Shown piece after piece: positions 7,838 to 15,493 of a stretch of DNA of 34,531 bases (position 1 is the first letter of the stretch; every line of letters starts with the position of its first letter). Under the pieces are notes generated by a model. The model was not told the origin of the DNA. It saw nothing but the letters and a program-made list of their open reading frames with translations, and did no database searches. Source of the DNA: Bacillota bacterium (GTDB taxonomy: Bacteria > Bacillota > Bacilli > Alicyclobacillales > SLC66); assembly GCA_021805735.1 (NCBI GenBank), contig JAJZEE010000034.1:1-34531 (forward strand), read 5' to 3'. The position numbers and the translations under genes are program-made.

Positions 7838-8620
7838 TCAGCGATTCTTGAATGCAGGCTCACGTTTTTCAATAAATGCGGTGATGCCTTCACGACTGTC
7901 GTCGGTCTGAAACACTTCATCAAAGAGTTCAGCCTCCATCAGTACGCCTTCGGCCAGTGTGCCAGCCAGACCCTCGTCAATCGCTTTTTTGAGTCGACTG
8001 AGGGCGGGCAGGCTCCGTTTGGCAATCACCGAAGCCACATGTTCCGCTTCACGAAGCGCTTCACCTCTTGCCACGACGCGGTTGACAAGTCCAATCGCGA
8101 AGGCGTCCTCCGCAGACACTGATGCTCCCGTAAACATGAGTTCTTTCGCTTTCGCCTCGCCGATCAGCCGCGGCAACCGCTGAGTGCCCCCAGCTCCTGG
8201 AAAGATGCCGAGTTTGATTTCAGGCAATCCGAGTTGGGTAGTCTCATCGCAAATTCGCATGTCGAACGCCAACGCCAACTCCAGCCCCCCACCCAGAACA
8301 AATCCATGCAGAGCAGCGATCGTGGGTTTCGGACAGCGATCTATGAGATTCATGACTTCATGCAATCGCAGAGCCAACTGGCGAGCCCGTCCGGGCTGTC
8401 CAAGCGCGTCCGGGAATTCCTTGATGTCCGCGCCAGCCATGAAAGCTCGTTCCCCAGCCCCACAGGCGACGATGGCGACTACCTCGTCATCATGCTCCAA
8501 TCGTATAAATGTCTCGAAGAGCGCCTCCACCACAGCCCGATTGAGGACGTTCATTGGTGGATTGGTGATTGTGACTACCGCGATCCCCTCTGATTTGTCA
8601 ACACGAATCACATCTGACAC
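7838..8620 (-). CDS. Enoyl-CoA hydratase (crotonase family)
   Basis: 260 residues from GTG at 8620, nine bases after AGAGGAGG. The oxyanion-hole segment FMAGADIKEF, GFVLGGGLELALAFD and the GLPEIKLGIFPGAGGTQRL signature are present, and both catalytic glutamates of true hydratases (E114 and E134) are kept. It should hydrate trans-2-enoyl-CoA in beta-oxidation. It is upstream of and probably cotranscribed with the acyl-CoA ligase gene. A quasi-palindrome just upstream could bind a TetR-type (FadR-like) repressor. Other crotonase activities (for example enoyl-CoA isomerase) cannot be fully ruled out from sequence. Confidence 0.9.
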   Translation of the reverse strand: MSDVIRVDKSEGIAVVTITNPPMNVLNRAVVEALFETFIRLEHDDEVVAIVACGAGERAFMAGADIKEFPDALGQPGRARQLALRLHEVMNLIDRCPKPTIAALHGFVLGGGLELALAFDMRICDETTQLGLPEIKLGIFPGAGGTQRLPRLIGEAKAKELMFTGASVSAEDAFAIGLVNRVVARGEALREAEHVASVIAKRSLPALSRLKKAIDEGLAGTLAEGVLMEAELFDEVFQTDDSREGITAFIEKREPAFKNR

Positions 8621-8636
8621 AGATAAAGGCCTCCTC

Positions 8637-8650
8637 TGACCGATCAGTCA
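8637..8650. promoter_or_regulatory. Candidate TetR-type operator upstream of the enoyl-CoA hydratase
   Basis: TGACCGATCAGTCA is a near-perfect palindrome (only one position pair breaks symmetry) immediately upstream of the SD of the hydratase gene. Fatty-acid degradation genes of Bacilli are often repressed by the TetR-family FadR through a TGA...TCA palindrome, but this exact sequence is not the known Bacillus site. Inference only. Confidence 0.35.
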
Positions 8651-8679
8651 ATCACTCATAGTGTAACACAATATATCAA

Positions 8680-8859
8680 TCATTTCTTCCATTTTTGCGC
8701 CAAAAAACGTATGACCATGATGACAGCGACGACCGCGGCGAGTGCGTAGATCGCGTGCTCCAGTTCATGCAGACGAAACTGCGCGCCCATGACCCGACCA
8801 ATCTCGGCCAGGAGGATGGCTACAGACGCCAGCATCCAATTTTTCAACCCCCGATCCAT
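8680..8859 (-). CDS. Small two-helix membrane protein
   Basis: 59 residues from the ATG at 8859, which has AAGGTG six bases upstream; an in-frame GTG at 8868 lies within that site. Two hydrophobic stretches (WMLASVAILLAEIG at about 9-22 and AIYALAAVVAVIMVIRFLA at about 37-55) and a basic end (QKWKK) suggest a small inner-membrane protein with two passes. I recognise no family. It sits between the KipA-like gene (44 bases upstream) and the enoyl-CoA hydratase gene (59 bases downstream), on the same strand. Confidence 0.6.
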   Translation of the reverse strand: MDRGLKNWMLASVAILLAEIGRVMGAQFRLHELEHAIYALAAVVAVIMVIRFLAQKWKK

Positions 8860-8903
8860 GTAGGGCACCTTCCGATCACATTAACTTACAAGCCGCCACG
8901 CGG

Positions 8904-9941
8904 TCATCTCTCATTGGCTGTTTGAACCCAGTGTAGCCATTTTCTTAACTGTTGTTGCGAGTTTTTGTATACATCACGCGCTTCCTGTCGTGAAACCGGA
9001 GCAAGTGTCACACTCTTGCCAGGTCGCAGTCTCCCCAAGATCGGAAGATCCGCGGTGATGATGTAGCCAAAACGCGGATATCCTCCTATCGTTTGTCGAT
9101 CAGGCCCCAGTATAAACGGCCAGCCTCTGTTTGGCCACTGAATCAGGCCCTGGACCGTGGGTACGGAGCGCGCCGCAGAATCGATCACTGGCAAATTCGG
9201 CGCGGCCGCGCTGACCGTCGCTTGCAGACGGATGGCGCGGCGATCCACAGCCGCCGAAGTCATCCACGCCCCTGGATCGATAGCCCATGGTTCTGCAGAC
9301 AACAGGGCGTCATAATCAGGTCCCGGTACAAAACGCAGCAAAGAGTCGGACGCGGGAGATCCGTCGCGGTACGCCTGCTGAACGCTTGCAACGGATACGG
9401 ATGTTCGCACTCGCGTTCGTATTGGAACAACGGTCGGCTCAACCGAGATGCGATCACCATTTGCCAGTCGCCTGCCCTGGATGCCCGGAAAATCTCCAAC
9501 CAGACTGGCCCCCAAGCTCCCAAGGATGTCCTGCAACTCAAGTTCAGCGCCAAAACAGACATAGGAATAGAATCCGTCCTCCGCCGCGCCTGCTCGCAGC
9601 CATTGACCTTCTTCTAACCGCAGCGCGATCTGAGAATGCCTGCCGAGGCTCTCCGCACGTTCGTCGCCATGCTCATTTGCGCGCTGACCGCCATACTCAA
9701 TGGAACGGGTGGCGCCTCCGAGAGCCACCATCAGCGGAGCAGTAACACGAAGACGACATGCCGTTGGCCCAATCTCTATCCACCAAGGCCGTTTTGCGGC
9801 GCGAGAACTGAGCAGAGCCATCGCGCTCCTTGCCGCTTCCATGTCCACCGGCTGCCCTCCGGCAAGCCCGTACTGCCCATAACCGCAACGCCCATCGTCG
9901 ACAAGTTGGGACAGACCTGCCTGTTCAACAACCACGAACAC
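8904..9941 (-). CDS. Biotin-dependent carboxyltransferase family / KipA-PxpC-like protein
   Basis: About 345 residues if it starts at GTG 9941 (GTG 9935 is an alternative); the open frame extends further upstream but the conserved family begins with VVEQAGLSQLVDDGRCGYGQYG, as in KipA and PxpC (5-oxoprolinase subunit C, allophanate hydrolase subunit 2 homologue). LAGGQPVDMEAARSAMAL, DFPGIQGRRLANGDRI, LRFVPGPDYD and GPDRQTIGGYPRFGYI are typical. In known systems this subunit works with PxpB/KipI and PxpA to hydrolyse 5-oxoproline, or with KipI to control the sporulation kinase KinA. Neither partner is present: the upstream gene is DUF72 and the downstream gene is a small membrane protein. The start remains uncertain because no strong SD is visible. 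Confidence 0.8.
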   Translation of the reverse strand: MFVVVEQAGLSQLVDDGRCGYGQYGLAGGQPVDMEAARSAMALLSSRAAKRPWWIEIGPTACRLRVTAPLMVALGGATRSIEYGGQRANEHGDERAESLGRHSQIALRLEEGQWLRAGAAEDGFYSYVCFGAELELQDILGSLGASLVGDFPGIQGRRLANGDRISVEPTVVPIRTRVRTSVSVASVQQAYRDGSPASDSLLRFVPGPDYDALLSAEPWAIDPGAWMTSAAVDRRAIRLQATVSAAAPNLPVIDSAARSVPTVQGLIQWPNRGWPFILGPDRQTIGGYPRFGYIITADLPILGRLRPGKSVTLAPVSRQEARDVYKNSQQQLRKWLHWVQTANER

Positions 9942-10044
9942 TGAGTCACACCACCGCCCGTTGCGCTGACATCGCTCAGCGCGGCTCCTCGACCTGCTTG
10001 CAGACCTTTTGCGTTTGCCACGCTCATTTAGGCACGGCAGACGC

Positions 10045-10908
10045 TTAGTCGAGCAGCCACTCAGCCTGTTCGACATCCCGGTCCGCATCGTCATTTCCCG
10101 TTGCGTCAAAACCCAGGAGCCGCTGCAAGGCCATCGCGCCGCGGATCGCGTAGTTGTCGAAGTTGTTGTTCATCAGGGCGTGCACCTCCAGAACTTGACT
10201 GTCCAATCCCTGCAACACAGGCACAAAGCCCCGCAGTTCCTCCTGTGAGTACAGATACCGGAAGCGCTCCCCGCTCGACGAAAGGTTAGGCTTTGCCCAC
10301 GTGTCCCCATTGCGACCGTGAAAGCGAACCAACGCCAGACTACGATTCGTCGCCTCGGCGATCAGCGGAACGCAACCCACACCCACCTGCGGTTCATCGA
10401 CGATCACATGGACAGCGTCAAGTTCTCGCAGCCACTTTAGCGTTGCACCCATCTCATGCCCTTCAAACCAACTGCCATGCCGAAACTCAACCGCCACAAG
10501 ATCTGACGCAAAATGCTCCCGACACTGCTCGATATAGTCCTTGATCCGCGCTTCTTTGGCAATCCAGGGCGGAAACTGAAACAGCAGAGCGCGCAACTGG
10601 TTCCGCTCCCGAAACGGAGCAGTGGTTTCGCGGAAAGCCGCAAATACGTCCAGTTTATCCTTCAGATTCGGAACAGAACGGTCTTGCAGAGTCATCGACC
10701 GATGGGCCTTGACGTCAAACGCAAAGTTATCTGCAACGGCATTCGCCCAGGCACGCACCGTGTCCTGTTTAGGCAGCGCGTAATATGTCGTGTCCACTTC
10801 CACAACCGAAAAATGCTTCGCGTAGAACCGCAATCGATCCCCAGGTTGGAGACGACGGGGATAAAAGCGCGCATGATCGGACCACGCGCACGTTCCGCAG
10901 AGAATCAT
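10045..10908 (-). CDS. DUF72 (YecE-like) TIM-barrel protein
   Basis: 287 residues from the ATG at 10908; the open frame extends upstream, but DUF72 proteins begin with a strand like MILCGTCAWSD. The hallmark segments are VEVDTTYYALP (residues 32-42 region), FDVKAHRSMT, LLFQFPPWI, VAVEFRHGSW and VRFHGRN. The fold is a TIM barrel distantly related to xylose-isomerase-like enzymes; the function is unknown. It is 103 bases upstream of the KipA-like gene on the same strand. A weak GGGGG precedes the start. Confidence 0.85.
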   Translation of the reverse strand: MILCGTCAWSDHARFYPRRLQPGDRLRFYAKHFSVVEVDTTYYALPKQDTVRAWANAVADNFAFDVKAHRSMTLQDRSVPNLKDKLDVFAAFRETTAPFRERNQLRALLFQFPPWIAKEARIKDYIEQCREHFASDLVAVEFRHGSWFEGHEMGATLKWLRELDAVHVIVDEPQVGVGCVPLIAEATNRSLALVRFHGRNGDTWAKPNLSSSGERFRYLYSQEELRGFVPVLQGLDSQVLEVHALMNNNFDNYAIRGAMALQRLLGFDATGNDDADRDVEQAEWLLD

Positions 10909-10988
10909 CGAGCGCCCCCAAAAGAGTCTTATAGTCTGTTCAGAAAAGCGTCGGTGTGTAAAGCCACGGTTCATTGTGGATAACAACA

Positions 10989-11018
10989 AGTATAGCATTC
11001 GATGCGCCGTCCTGCCTA
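10989..11018 (-). promoter_or_regulatory. Possible promoter of the DUF72 gene
   Basis: On the minus strand TAGGCA (11013-11018) and TATACT (10989-10994) are 18 bases apart, about 80 bases upstream of the DUF72 start. Confidence 0.4.
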
Positions 11019-11124
11019 TGGGGTTCGCAAAGAAAATGGAACTCTCTGCCAACACATGCGCGCGGTCTGAAACCAGAAACTCCATCAGACCGCGCAGACG
11101 CTCCCCCATCTGAATAGTGTAGCC

Positions 11125-11526
11125 CTACTCGTTCGGATCAAATGGTTTTCGGTCCTTCGTAGGACTGAGCAAGACTATCGTGAGGAGTTCCCCCACCCCG
11201 TAGGCAAACGGAATGAGCCCCCCCAGGAGCCATGGTCCGACACCCATCGTCAGTAACCCGAAAAAGAGCGCGATCCCCACACAGCACGTGATGATTCCAT
11301 TTCGCAATCTGTACGCTGGCGTCAACAAACGTTTTCTATCCAGACCGGCCGGAATCTGGAACGCGTCAGGCGCGATTCCACGCTGTATCATCATGGTGTT
11401 TTCTTTGAAGCGAATGTAGCGCAACAAAATGATAAACCCAAAGAACACCGCGAGCACAAACACTGGAAACAGGATGGCGACCATCCCCACTCCCATGATG
11501 GGGCCGAGCCCGGGAGTCACATTCAT
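11125..11526 (-). CDS. Hypothetical membrane protein, three predicted helices
   Basis: 133 residues with hydrophobic segments at about 9-36, 77-96 and 99-120. The loop between the first two is basic (RYIRFKENTMMIQRG) and the tail is short and charged (SPTKDRKPFDPNE). The topology and the IIQRG-like motif recall the DUF6249 type of small membrane protein, but I do not claim family membership. Its ATG overlaps the stop of the upstream DUF4097-like gene by four bases (ATGA at 11523-11526), so both are translationally coupled and probably act together at the envelope. Confidence 0.75.
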   Translation of the reverse strand: MNVTPGLGPIMGVGMVAILFPVFVLAVFFGFIILLRYIRFKENTMMIQRGIAPDAFQIPAGLDRKRLLTPAYRLRNGIITCCVGIALFFGLLTMGVGPWLLGGLIPFAYGVGELLTIVLLSPTKDRKPFDPNE

Positions 11527-12407
11527 GATGCGTTCACCTCACTTAGAGTTACGTTTCCCAGATTGTCTGAGACGTTCAAAGTTCCCATCGGCGCGCCTGT
11601 TCCAATATTGCCCGTCCATGTATTCCCCTGGCGGCTGAAGGATTTTCCAATGGCGCCGACCATGTTCACATTGCCAAGATTGGTGGTAATGGTTGTTCCC
11701 AGCGCGTGCCCGGGACTGAGATAGACGCCGATATTGCCCATGTGATCGCTGATCGTCGTCATCTGACCCAGCGTTCCACTGAAGGCGATATTGCCGAGAT
11801 TGTCGATGATGCTCGTCGTGCCCGAAACCTTGACATTCGCTACGCAGTTGCCCATATTGGCATGCATCGTTAGACTGGCGAACTGCCCTGTCACATTGAC
11901 ATTGCCCAAATGATCGGTCAGAGTAACGGCCATTCCCCGCGGTATTTCCACAGTGGCTTGAAGCCCGCGCAAGGCCAGACCGTTCGGCGTGTTGACAGCC
12001 ACTGAGTACGATGAACCTGCAGACTGCTGCGTCAGACCCATCTGTGAGGCGCGTTGTCTGGCCTGCGCAAGCGTCTGCCCCGCCGCTGTCACCAGCACTG
12101 TGACAAGCACGCGATTGCCTGCCGCAGGCACAACATTAATCGTTCCTATGGGCGCGGCAAAAGCAAACGCCGCCCCTTTGGGCAGCGACAGCGCCACCGT
12201 GTGGGTTTGCCTTGCAAGCACAGAGCCCTGAAACCAGTTGCTTCCAGACAACCAGTTGCCTCCAGCAGACTGAAACTGCGTGACTGCGGAAGCGGCGTTT
12301 TGGACGGTCCGGTCAATCAAGACTCCCGCAAAGACGATCGAAGCGAGCAATACGGCGGAGAGCACTGACACCAATATAACCTTGCTCCGGCGAGTCAACT
12401 CGATCAT
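11523..12407 (-). CDS. Membrane-anchored beta-helical protein, DUF4097-like
   Basis: 294 residues from ATG 12407, preceded by AAGGGGGG; an in-frame start 24 bases upstream would lie before that site. Residues 8-31 form a signal-anchor helix. The rest is an extracytoplasmic beta structure. From about residue 160 a short motif (D-x-L/M-G-N-V/I) recurs at about 167, 185, 204, 223, 244, 266 (degenerate) and 283, a spacing near 19 residues that fits rungs of a beta-helix, as in DUF4097 and adhesin-like domains found with anti-sigma systems in Firmicutes. It is divergent from an ECF sigma factor gene, suggesting regulation by it. The molecular role is unknown. Confidence 0.75.
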   Translation of the reverse strand: MIELTRRSKVILVSVLSAVLLASIVFAGVLIDRTVQNAASAVTQFQSAGGNWLSGSNWFQGSVLARQTHTVALSLPKGAAFAFAAPIGTINVVPAAGNRVLVTVLVTAAGQTLAQARQRASQMGLTQQSAGSSYSVAVNTPNGLALRGLQATVEIPRGMAVTLTDHLGNVNVTGQFASLTMHANMGNCVANVKVSGTTSIIDNLGNIAFSGTLGQMTTISDHMGNIGVYLSPGHALGTTITTNLGNVNMVGAIGKSFSRQGNTWTGNIGTGAPMGTLNVSDNLGNVTLSEVNAS

Positions 12408-12431
12408 CGCAATTCCCCCCTTCTCAATCAA

Positions 12432-12566
12432 ATAGAGGCCTGGAGAAACGGATTTGTTTCACTTGCAGGAAACCTTTTCTTTTCGCATAATCAAAGTGAT
12501 GGAAAACGCGGAATCAGCGCAGGGCGCATACAGCGGGAAGGCACGTTCCGGGGATGGGAGCCGCTC
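12432..12566. promoter_or_regulatory. Divergent regulatory region of the ECF module
   Basis: On the plus strand TTGCAG (12458-12463) and CATAAT (12481-12486 region) form a weak promoter-like pair. GAAAC occurs three times, including GAAAC-N6-GTTTC near 12445-12460, and on the minus strand TGAAAC resembles the -35 element of ECF sigma promoters. No matching CGTC-type -10 is visible at the right distance, so the assignment is tentative. Confidence 0.35.
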
Positions 12567-13112
12567 ATGCAAAGCGAACATTGGCGAGCACTGTATGAAT
12601 CGTGGCTGCTGCAGTATTACCAGGATGTGTACGCGTGGTGTTTTCGAATGACTCGCAATCAGGAAGATGCTGAGGATCTCACGCAGGAGACCTTCCTGAC
12701 CGCATACCGCAAAATGCACTTGTTTCGCGGCGACGCCAGTCCAAAAACCTGGCTCCTGAAGATCGCCACAAGGGCCTGCCTGAAAGCCGTCAAGCGACGG
12801 ACGGCGACGCGGGCAGTCAGTGACCAGATGACCGCCGATTACGCGCCAAGCGCAGAAGGCGAAGCCACTGTTCACCTCGATCGCGAATACCTGTGGCGAT
12901 GTGTGGCTGAACTTCCCCCGCGAGAACAAACAGCCCTGCTTTTATATCATGCGCAGGGCCAGTCCTATCAGGAGATCGCCCAAGTGATGGGAGTATCCGT
13001 CGGACGGGTGAAAAACTATCTACACAGGGGACGCCGGCATCTCAAGCTGGCACTGAATGGAGGGGGTGAGTCTGGTGAAACGCAGAGGACGCCATCAACA
13101 GAGCGAACATGA
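12567..13112 (+). CDS. RNA polymerase ECF sigma factor
   Basis: 181 residues. Region 2 (about 15-75) shows YYQDVYAWCFRMTRNQEDAEDLTQETFLTAYRKM with the DAEDLTQETF core helix and the -10 recognition segment FRGDASPKTWLLKIATRAC. Region 4 (about 105-155) shows LPPREQTALLLYHAQGQSYQEIAQVMGVSVGRVKNYLHRGRRHL, the -35 binding helix-turn-helix. There is no extra C-terminal domain. The downstream gene overlaps its end and encodes a small membrane protein likely to hold the sigma factor inactive. The divergent envelope operon is the natural candidate target. Confidence 0.9.
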   Translation: MQSEHWRALYESWLLQYYQDVYAWCFRMTRNQEDAEDLTQETFLTAYRKMHLFRGDASPKTWLLKIATRACLKAVKRRTATRAVSDQMTADYAPSAEGEATVHLDREYLWRCVAELPPREQTALLLYHAQGQSYQEIAQVMGVSVGRVKNYLHRGRRHLKLALNGGGESGETQRTPSTERT

Positions 13113-13464
13113 CGGACTTCCGGACACTGTTGACCATGCATTGAGAGAACCAGTCACAGCACCGATCCATCTGTTGGAGAAATTGCACGCCGCACCTCCG
13201 CAAAGACCTCCGAGCCGCAGACGACTGCTGCTTGTCACGGGTCTGGGCGCATGCGCGACGGGGTACGGCGGCTTAACAGTTCTGAGCGTGTTCGTCCTGG
13301 GTCATGCATTTGTTTCCGGAGCGTTGTCGACAGCCATTGTGCAAACAGTGCTGCACCTGCCTGACCTGAACAAAATGGCGCTCGCTGGAGGGTCTGTACT
13401 CGCTTGGGGGGCGCTCGGTCTGGCAGCGGCGTATGCGACCCCATTTATACACAGACCGCACTAA
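13075..13464 (+). CDS. Small membrane protein, probable anti-sigma partner
   Basis: 129 residues from GTG 13075, chosen because GGAGGGGG (13059-13066) lies eight bases upstream; ATG 13057 is an alternative. It overlaps the sigma gene by 38 bases, indicating translational coupling. The N-terminal 55 residues are soluble and charged, with HDGLPDTVDHALREPV, the pattern of a short cytoplasmic sigma-binding region. Two hydrophobic segments follow (about 55-85 and 105-125). There is no zinc-binding H-x3-C-x2-C motif of classical ZAS anti-sigmas. The role is inferred from position and topology only. Confidence 0.6.
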   Translation: MKRRGRHQQSEHDGLPDTVDHALREPVTAPIHLLEKLHAAPPQRPPSRRRLLLVTGLGACATGYGGLTVLSVFVLGHAFVSGALSTAIVQTVLHLPDLNKMALAGGSVLAWGALGLAAAYATPFIHRPH

Positions 13465-13559
13465 TCCGGGTGCGCGGTCGCATCTCTTCCTGACCTGATC
13501 GATTGTCCGTCGTTGTCCTCCCACAACGGTGTCGTGAAGCAGCCGTCGCCGCAAATTCA

Positions 13560-14525
13560 TCACGGGCCAAGCGCGCCCATTCCCTCGCGAACAGCCGTAC
13601 GCGCCTCTGTCATCAGACGCGAGATCAGTTCGGACGCGGGCATAATCTCATGGATCAGGCCCACTCCCTGACCGCAATTCAGCCAGCCCTCCCCGATCTC
13701 GCCGTCAACGGCGGCCAAGCGATTGCGCTCGCCGCGGATGTAAGGAGCCAGTTCGGCAAAACCAGGTTTCGTCTCCTCCAACTCCATAATATGCTGGACG
13801 AACGGTGTTTTCAGCACGCGTGTGACGCGGCCAAGACTGCGCTCCATCACGCAGGTGTCCGCCGCTCCCGCGCGCATGAGCATCTCCTTGTAGCGGGCGT
13901 GCGCGACGCATTCCGTCGTCGCGACAAACCGTGTACCCATCTGCACCCCTTGCGCGCCGAGCATGAAAGCCGCGGCGATGCCCGCGCCGTTTGCGATGCC
14001 GCCGGCTGCCGCCACCGGTACGGAGACCGCTCGCGCCACCTGCGGAACAAGGACCATTGTCGTGATCTCTGCAGGCCCGTTATGCCCCCCTGCCTCATAT
14101 CCTTCAGCCACGATCACGTCGGCGCCCGCCGTCGCCGCCTTGATCGCCTGTTCTGCCGTCGACGCAACCACAATGACTTTGAGACCGCAGGCCTGGAATC
14201 TCGCGATGTACGGTCGCGGATTGCCCGCAGACAGACTCACCGCCCGCAGGTCCACCGCTTTGCGCTCGATGACTGCCGCATAGTCCTCAATGTCACGATG
14301 CTCACTAATCGGCAGATTGACGCCAAAAGATTTGCCATTCGCCCGCTCTTTGGCAATCTCAATTTCATCGGAAAGGCTTTCTGGCGACCTCCCGGCGCTG
14401 CCAATCTGACCAAATGCTCCCGCAGCGGAGACAGCCCCGGCCAGAAGTCCATTGCCCACATACGCCAGTCCGCCCTGAATGATTGGGTGCTCACACCCCA
14501 GTACCGCGCATAGTGCGTCTGCCAT
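13560..14525 (-). CDS. Nitronate monooxygenase / FabK-like FMN enzyme
   Basis: 321 residues from ATG 14525, preceded by GGAGG nine bases upstream. TIM-barrel flavoprotein of the 2-nitropropane dioxygenase family: CEHPIIQGGLAYVGNG at the N-terminus, FGVNLPI, DVIVAEGYEAGGHNG with the active-site His, PVAAAGGIANGAGIAAAFMLGAQGVQMGTRF binding FMN phosphate. It may oxidise nitronates or act as enoyl-ACP reductase II; the family cannot be split reliably by eye, and no fab genes are adjacent. It is only 20 bases downstream of the PD-(D/E)XK nuclease gene, hence cotranscribed. Confidence 0.85.
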   Translation of the reverse strand: MADALCAVLGCEHPIIQGGLAYVGNGLLAGAVSAAGAFGQIGSAGRSPESLSDEIEIAKERANGKSFGVNLPISEHRDIEDYAAVIERKAVDLRAVSLSAGNPRPYIARFQACGLKVIVVASTAEQAIKAATAGADVIVAEGYEAGGHNGPAEITTMVLVPQVARAVSVPVAAAGGIANGAGIAAAFMLGAQGVQMGTRFVATTECVAHARYKEMLMRAGAADTCVMERSLGRVTRVLKTPFVQHIMELEETKPGFAELAPYIRGERNRLAAVDGEIGEGWLNCGQGVGLIHEIMPASELISRLMTEARTAVREGMGALGP

Positions 14526-14545
14526 GCAGCATTCCTCCAGTTTCT

Positions 14546-15295
14546 TTAACCGATATGTCGCGCCGCGCGCTGGCCGTATTCCGGACACCGCGATCGAAAC
14601 GGGCAATACTGGGAACAAAAACCCGCGCTATATCTGGGCGGAAATTGTTCCCGTCGGATCTGCTCCCATTTTTCTCGCACCCACGCCTTCGTTTGCTCGC
14701 GATCATCCGTGGAGATATCCACCCAGTCGCGCGCGCCGTACACGATGAAATCGAAATAGCCGCTATGGGCTGGTTCACTGTAGATCTGCTCGCAAGCGAG
14801 CGAATAAATGACCAACTGCCGCATCTTTTTCGGATTGCGCCCTACGAACACCTTGCCGGTTTTCAGGTCGGCGACCATGTAACCATGCTCCTTCGTATAA
14901 ATGACGCGGTCGATAAATCCTTTTACGGGAGGTGTATCTGCTCCAACATCCAGCAAAAATTCGCGTTCCGAAGACACCACGTCGGTGACTCGATAACGGC
15001 TGAAGCGGGCGATCGCCTGAACTCCATTGCGGTAAAAAGTCACCGCTGTATCGCGATCAGGAAACTCTGGCAGCATCGCCTTAAAGGTGTCATCATAGAG
15101 GCTCTTTAAGGCTTCAAAGCCAGTGTTGCCAAAGGTATTGGCGTGCTGTTCGTACAACCCATGCAGTATTTTTCCGAAACTCGCGTGATGGGTCGGCACG
15201 GGATCCTCGGGTTCCAGTTGAAGCACATACTCATAGAAAAACCGGAGCCCGCACGTTTCGAGCAGAGACAACCGACTATATGACAGGTATTCCAA
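14546..15295 (-). CDS. PD-(D/E)XK nuclease family protein with Fe-S type cysteines (RecB/Cas4-like)
   Basis: 249 residues from TTG 15295, with AGGAG ten bases upstream. The nuclease core is visible: YSRLSLLETC (residues 6-15), FGKILHG with H45, E110 region, GFIDRV with D129, VADLKTGK with D143 and K145, and QLVIYSLA with Q160/Y164. Four cysteines, C15, C227, C231 and C237 (CSQYCPFRSRC), have the arrangement that binds a [4Fe-4S] cluster in AddB and Cas4. It is likely a stand-alone DNA exonuclease of the PDDEXK_1 group. No cas genes, helicase or CRISPR repeats are in the window, so a role in repair is more likely than in CRISPR adaptation. The downstream gene is the FMN oxidoreductase. Confidence 0.85.
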   Translation of the reverse strand: MEYLSYSRLSLLETCGLRFFYEYVLQLEPEDPVPTHHASFGKILHGLYEQHANTFGNTGFEALKSLYDDTFKAMLPEFPDRDTAVTFYRNGVQAIARFSRYRVTDVVSSEREFLLDVGADTPPVKGFIDRVIYTKEHGYMVADLKTGKVFVGRNPKKMRQLVIYSLACEQIYSEPAHSGYFDFIVYGARDWVDISTDDREQTKAWVREKWEQIRREQFPPRYSAGFCSQYCPFRSRCPEYGQRAARHIG

Positions 15296-15430
15296 GCTAT
15301 CCAGACTCCTGTTCTACGGCGCAATGTATAACCTGTGACTTCTCTATGATAGCATGCGCCGCAACCAGAGCGAACAGCATCCGGCGCATCGAGGTCATTA
15401 CTAAGAGGGGGCAGAGAATGCAGGCTCTCT

Positions 15431-15440
15431 CCCCCCCCCC
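15431..15440. repeat. Homopolymer of ten C residues
   Basis: Ten consecutive C residues lie in the intergenic stretch between the nuclease gene and the small Cys-rich gene, about 136 bases upstream of the nuclease start. Such tracts are prone to slipped-strand length change or sequencing error. Confidence 0.7.
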
Positions 15441-15493
15441 TGTCGATTCGATTAGCACTGACCTCCCCTTCGCGGTCCATGGCGCCGCTTCAG

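Noticed and set aside
13503-14513. 336-codon plus-strand open frame
   Set aside because: Antisense to the nitronate monooxygenase gene; composition is typical of a shadow frame.
14546-15295. Cas4 of a CRISPR system
   Set aside because: The cysteines and nuclease motifs fit Cas4-like folds, but there are no repeats, cas1 or cas2 in the window.
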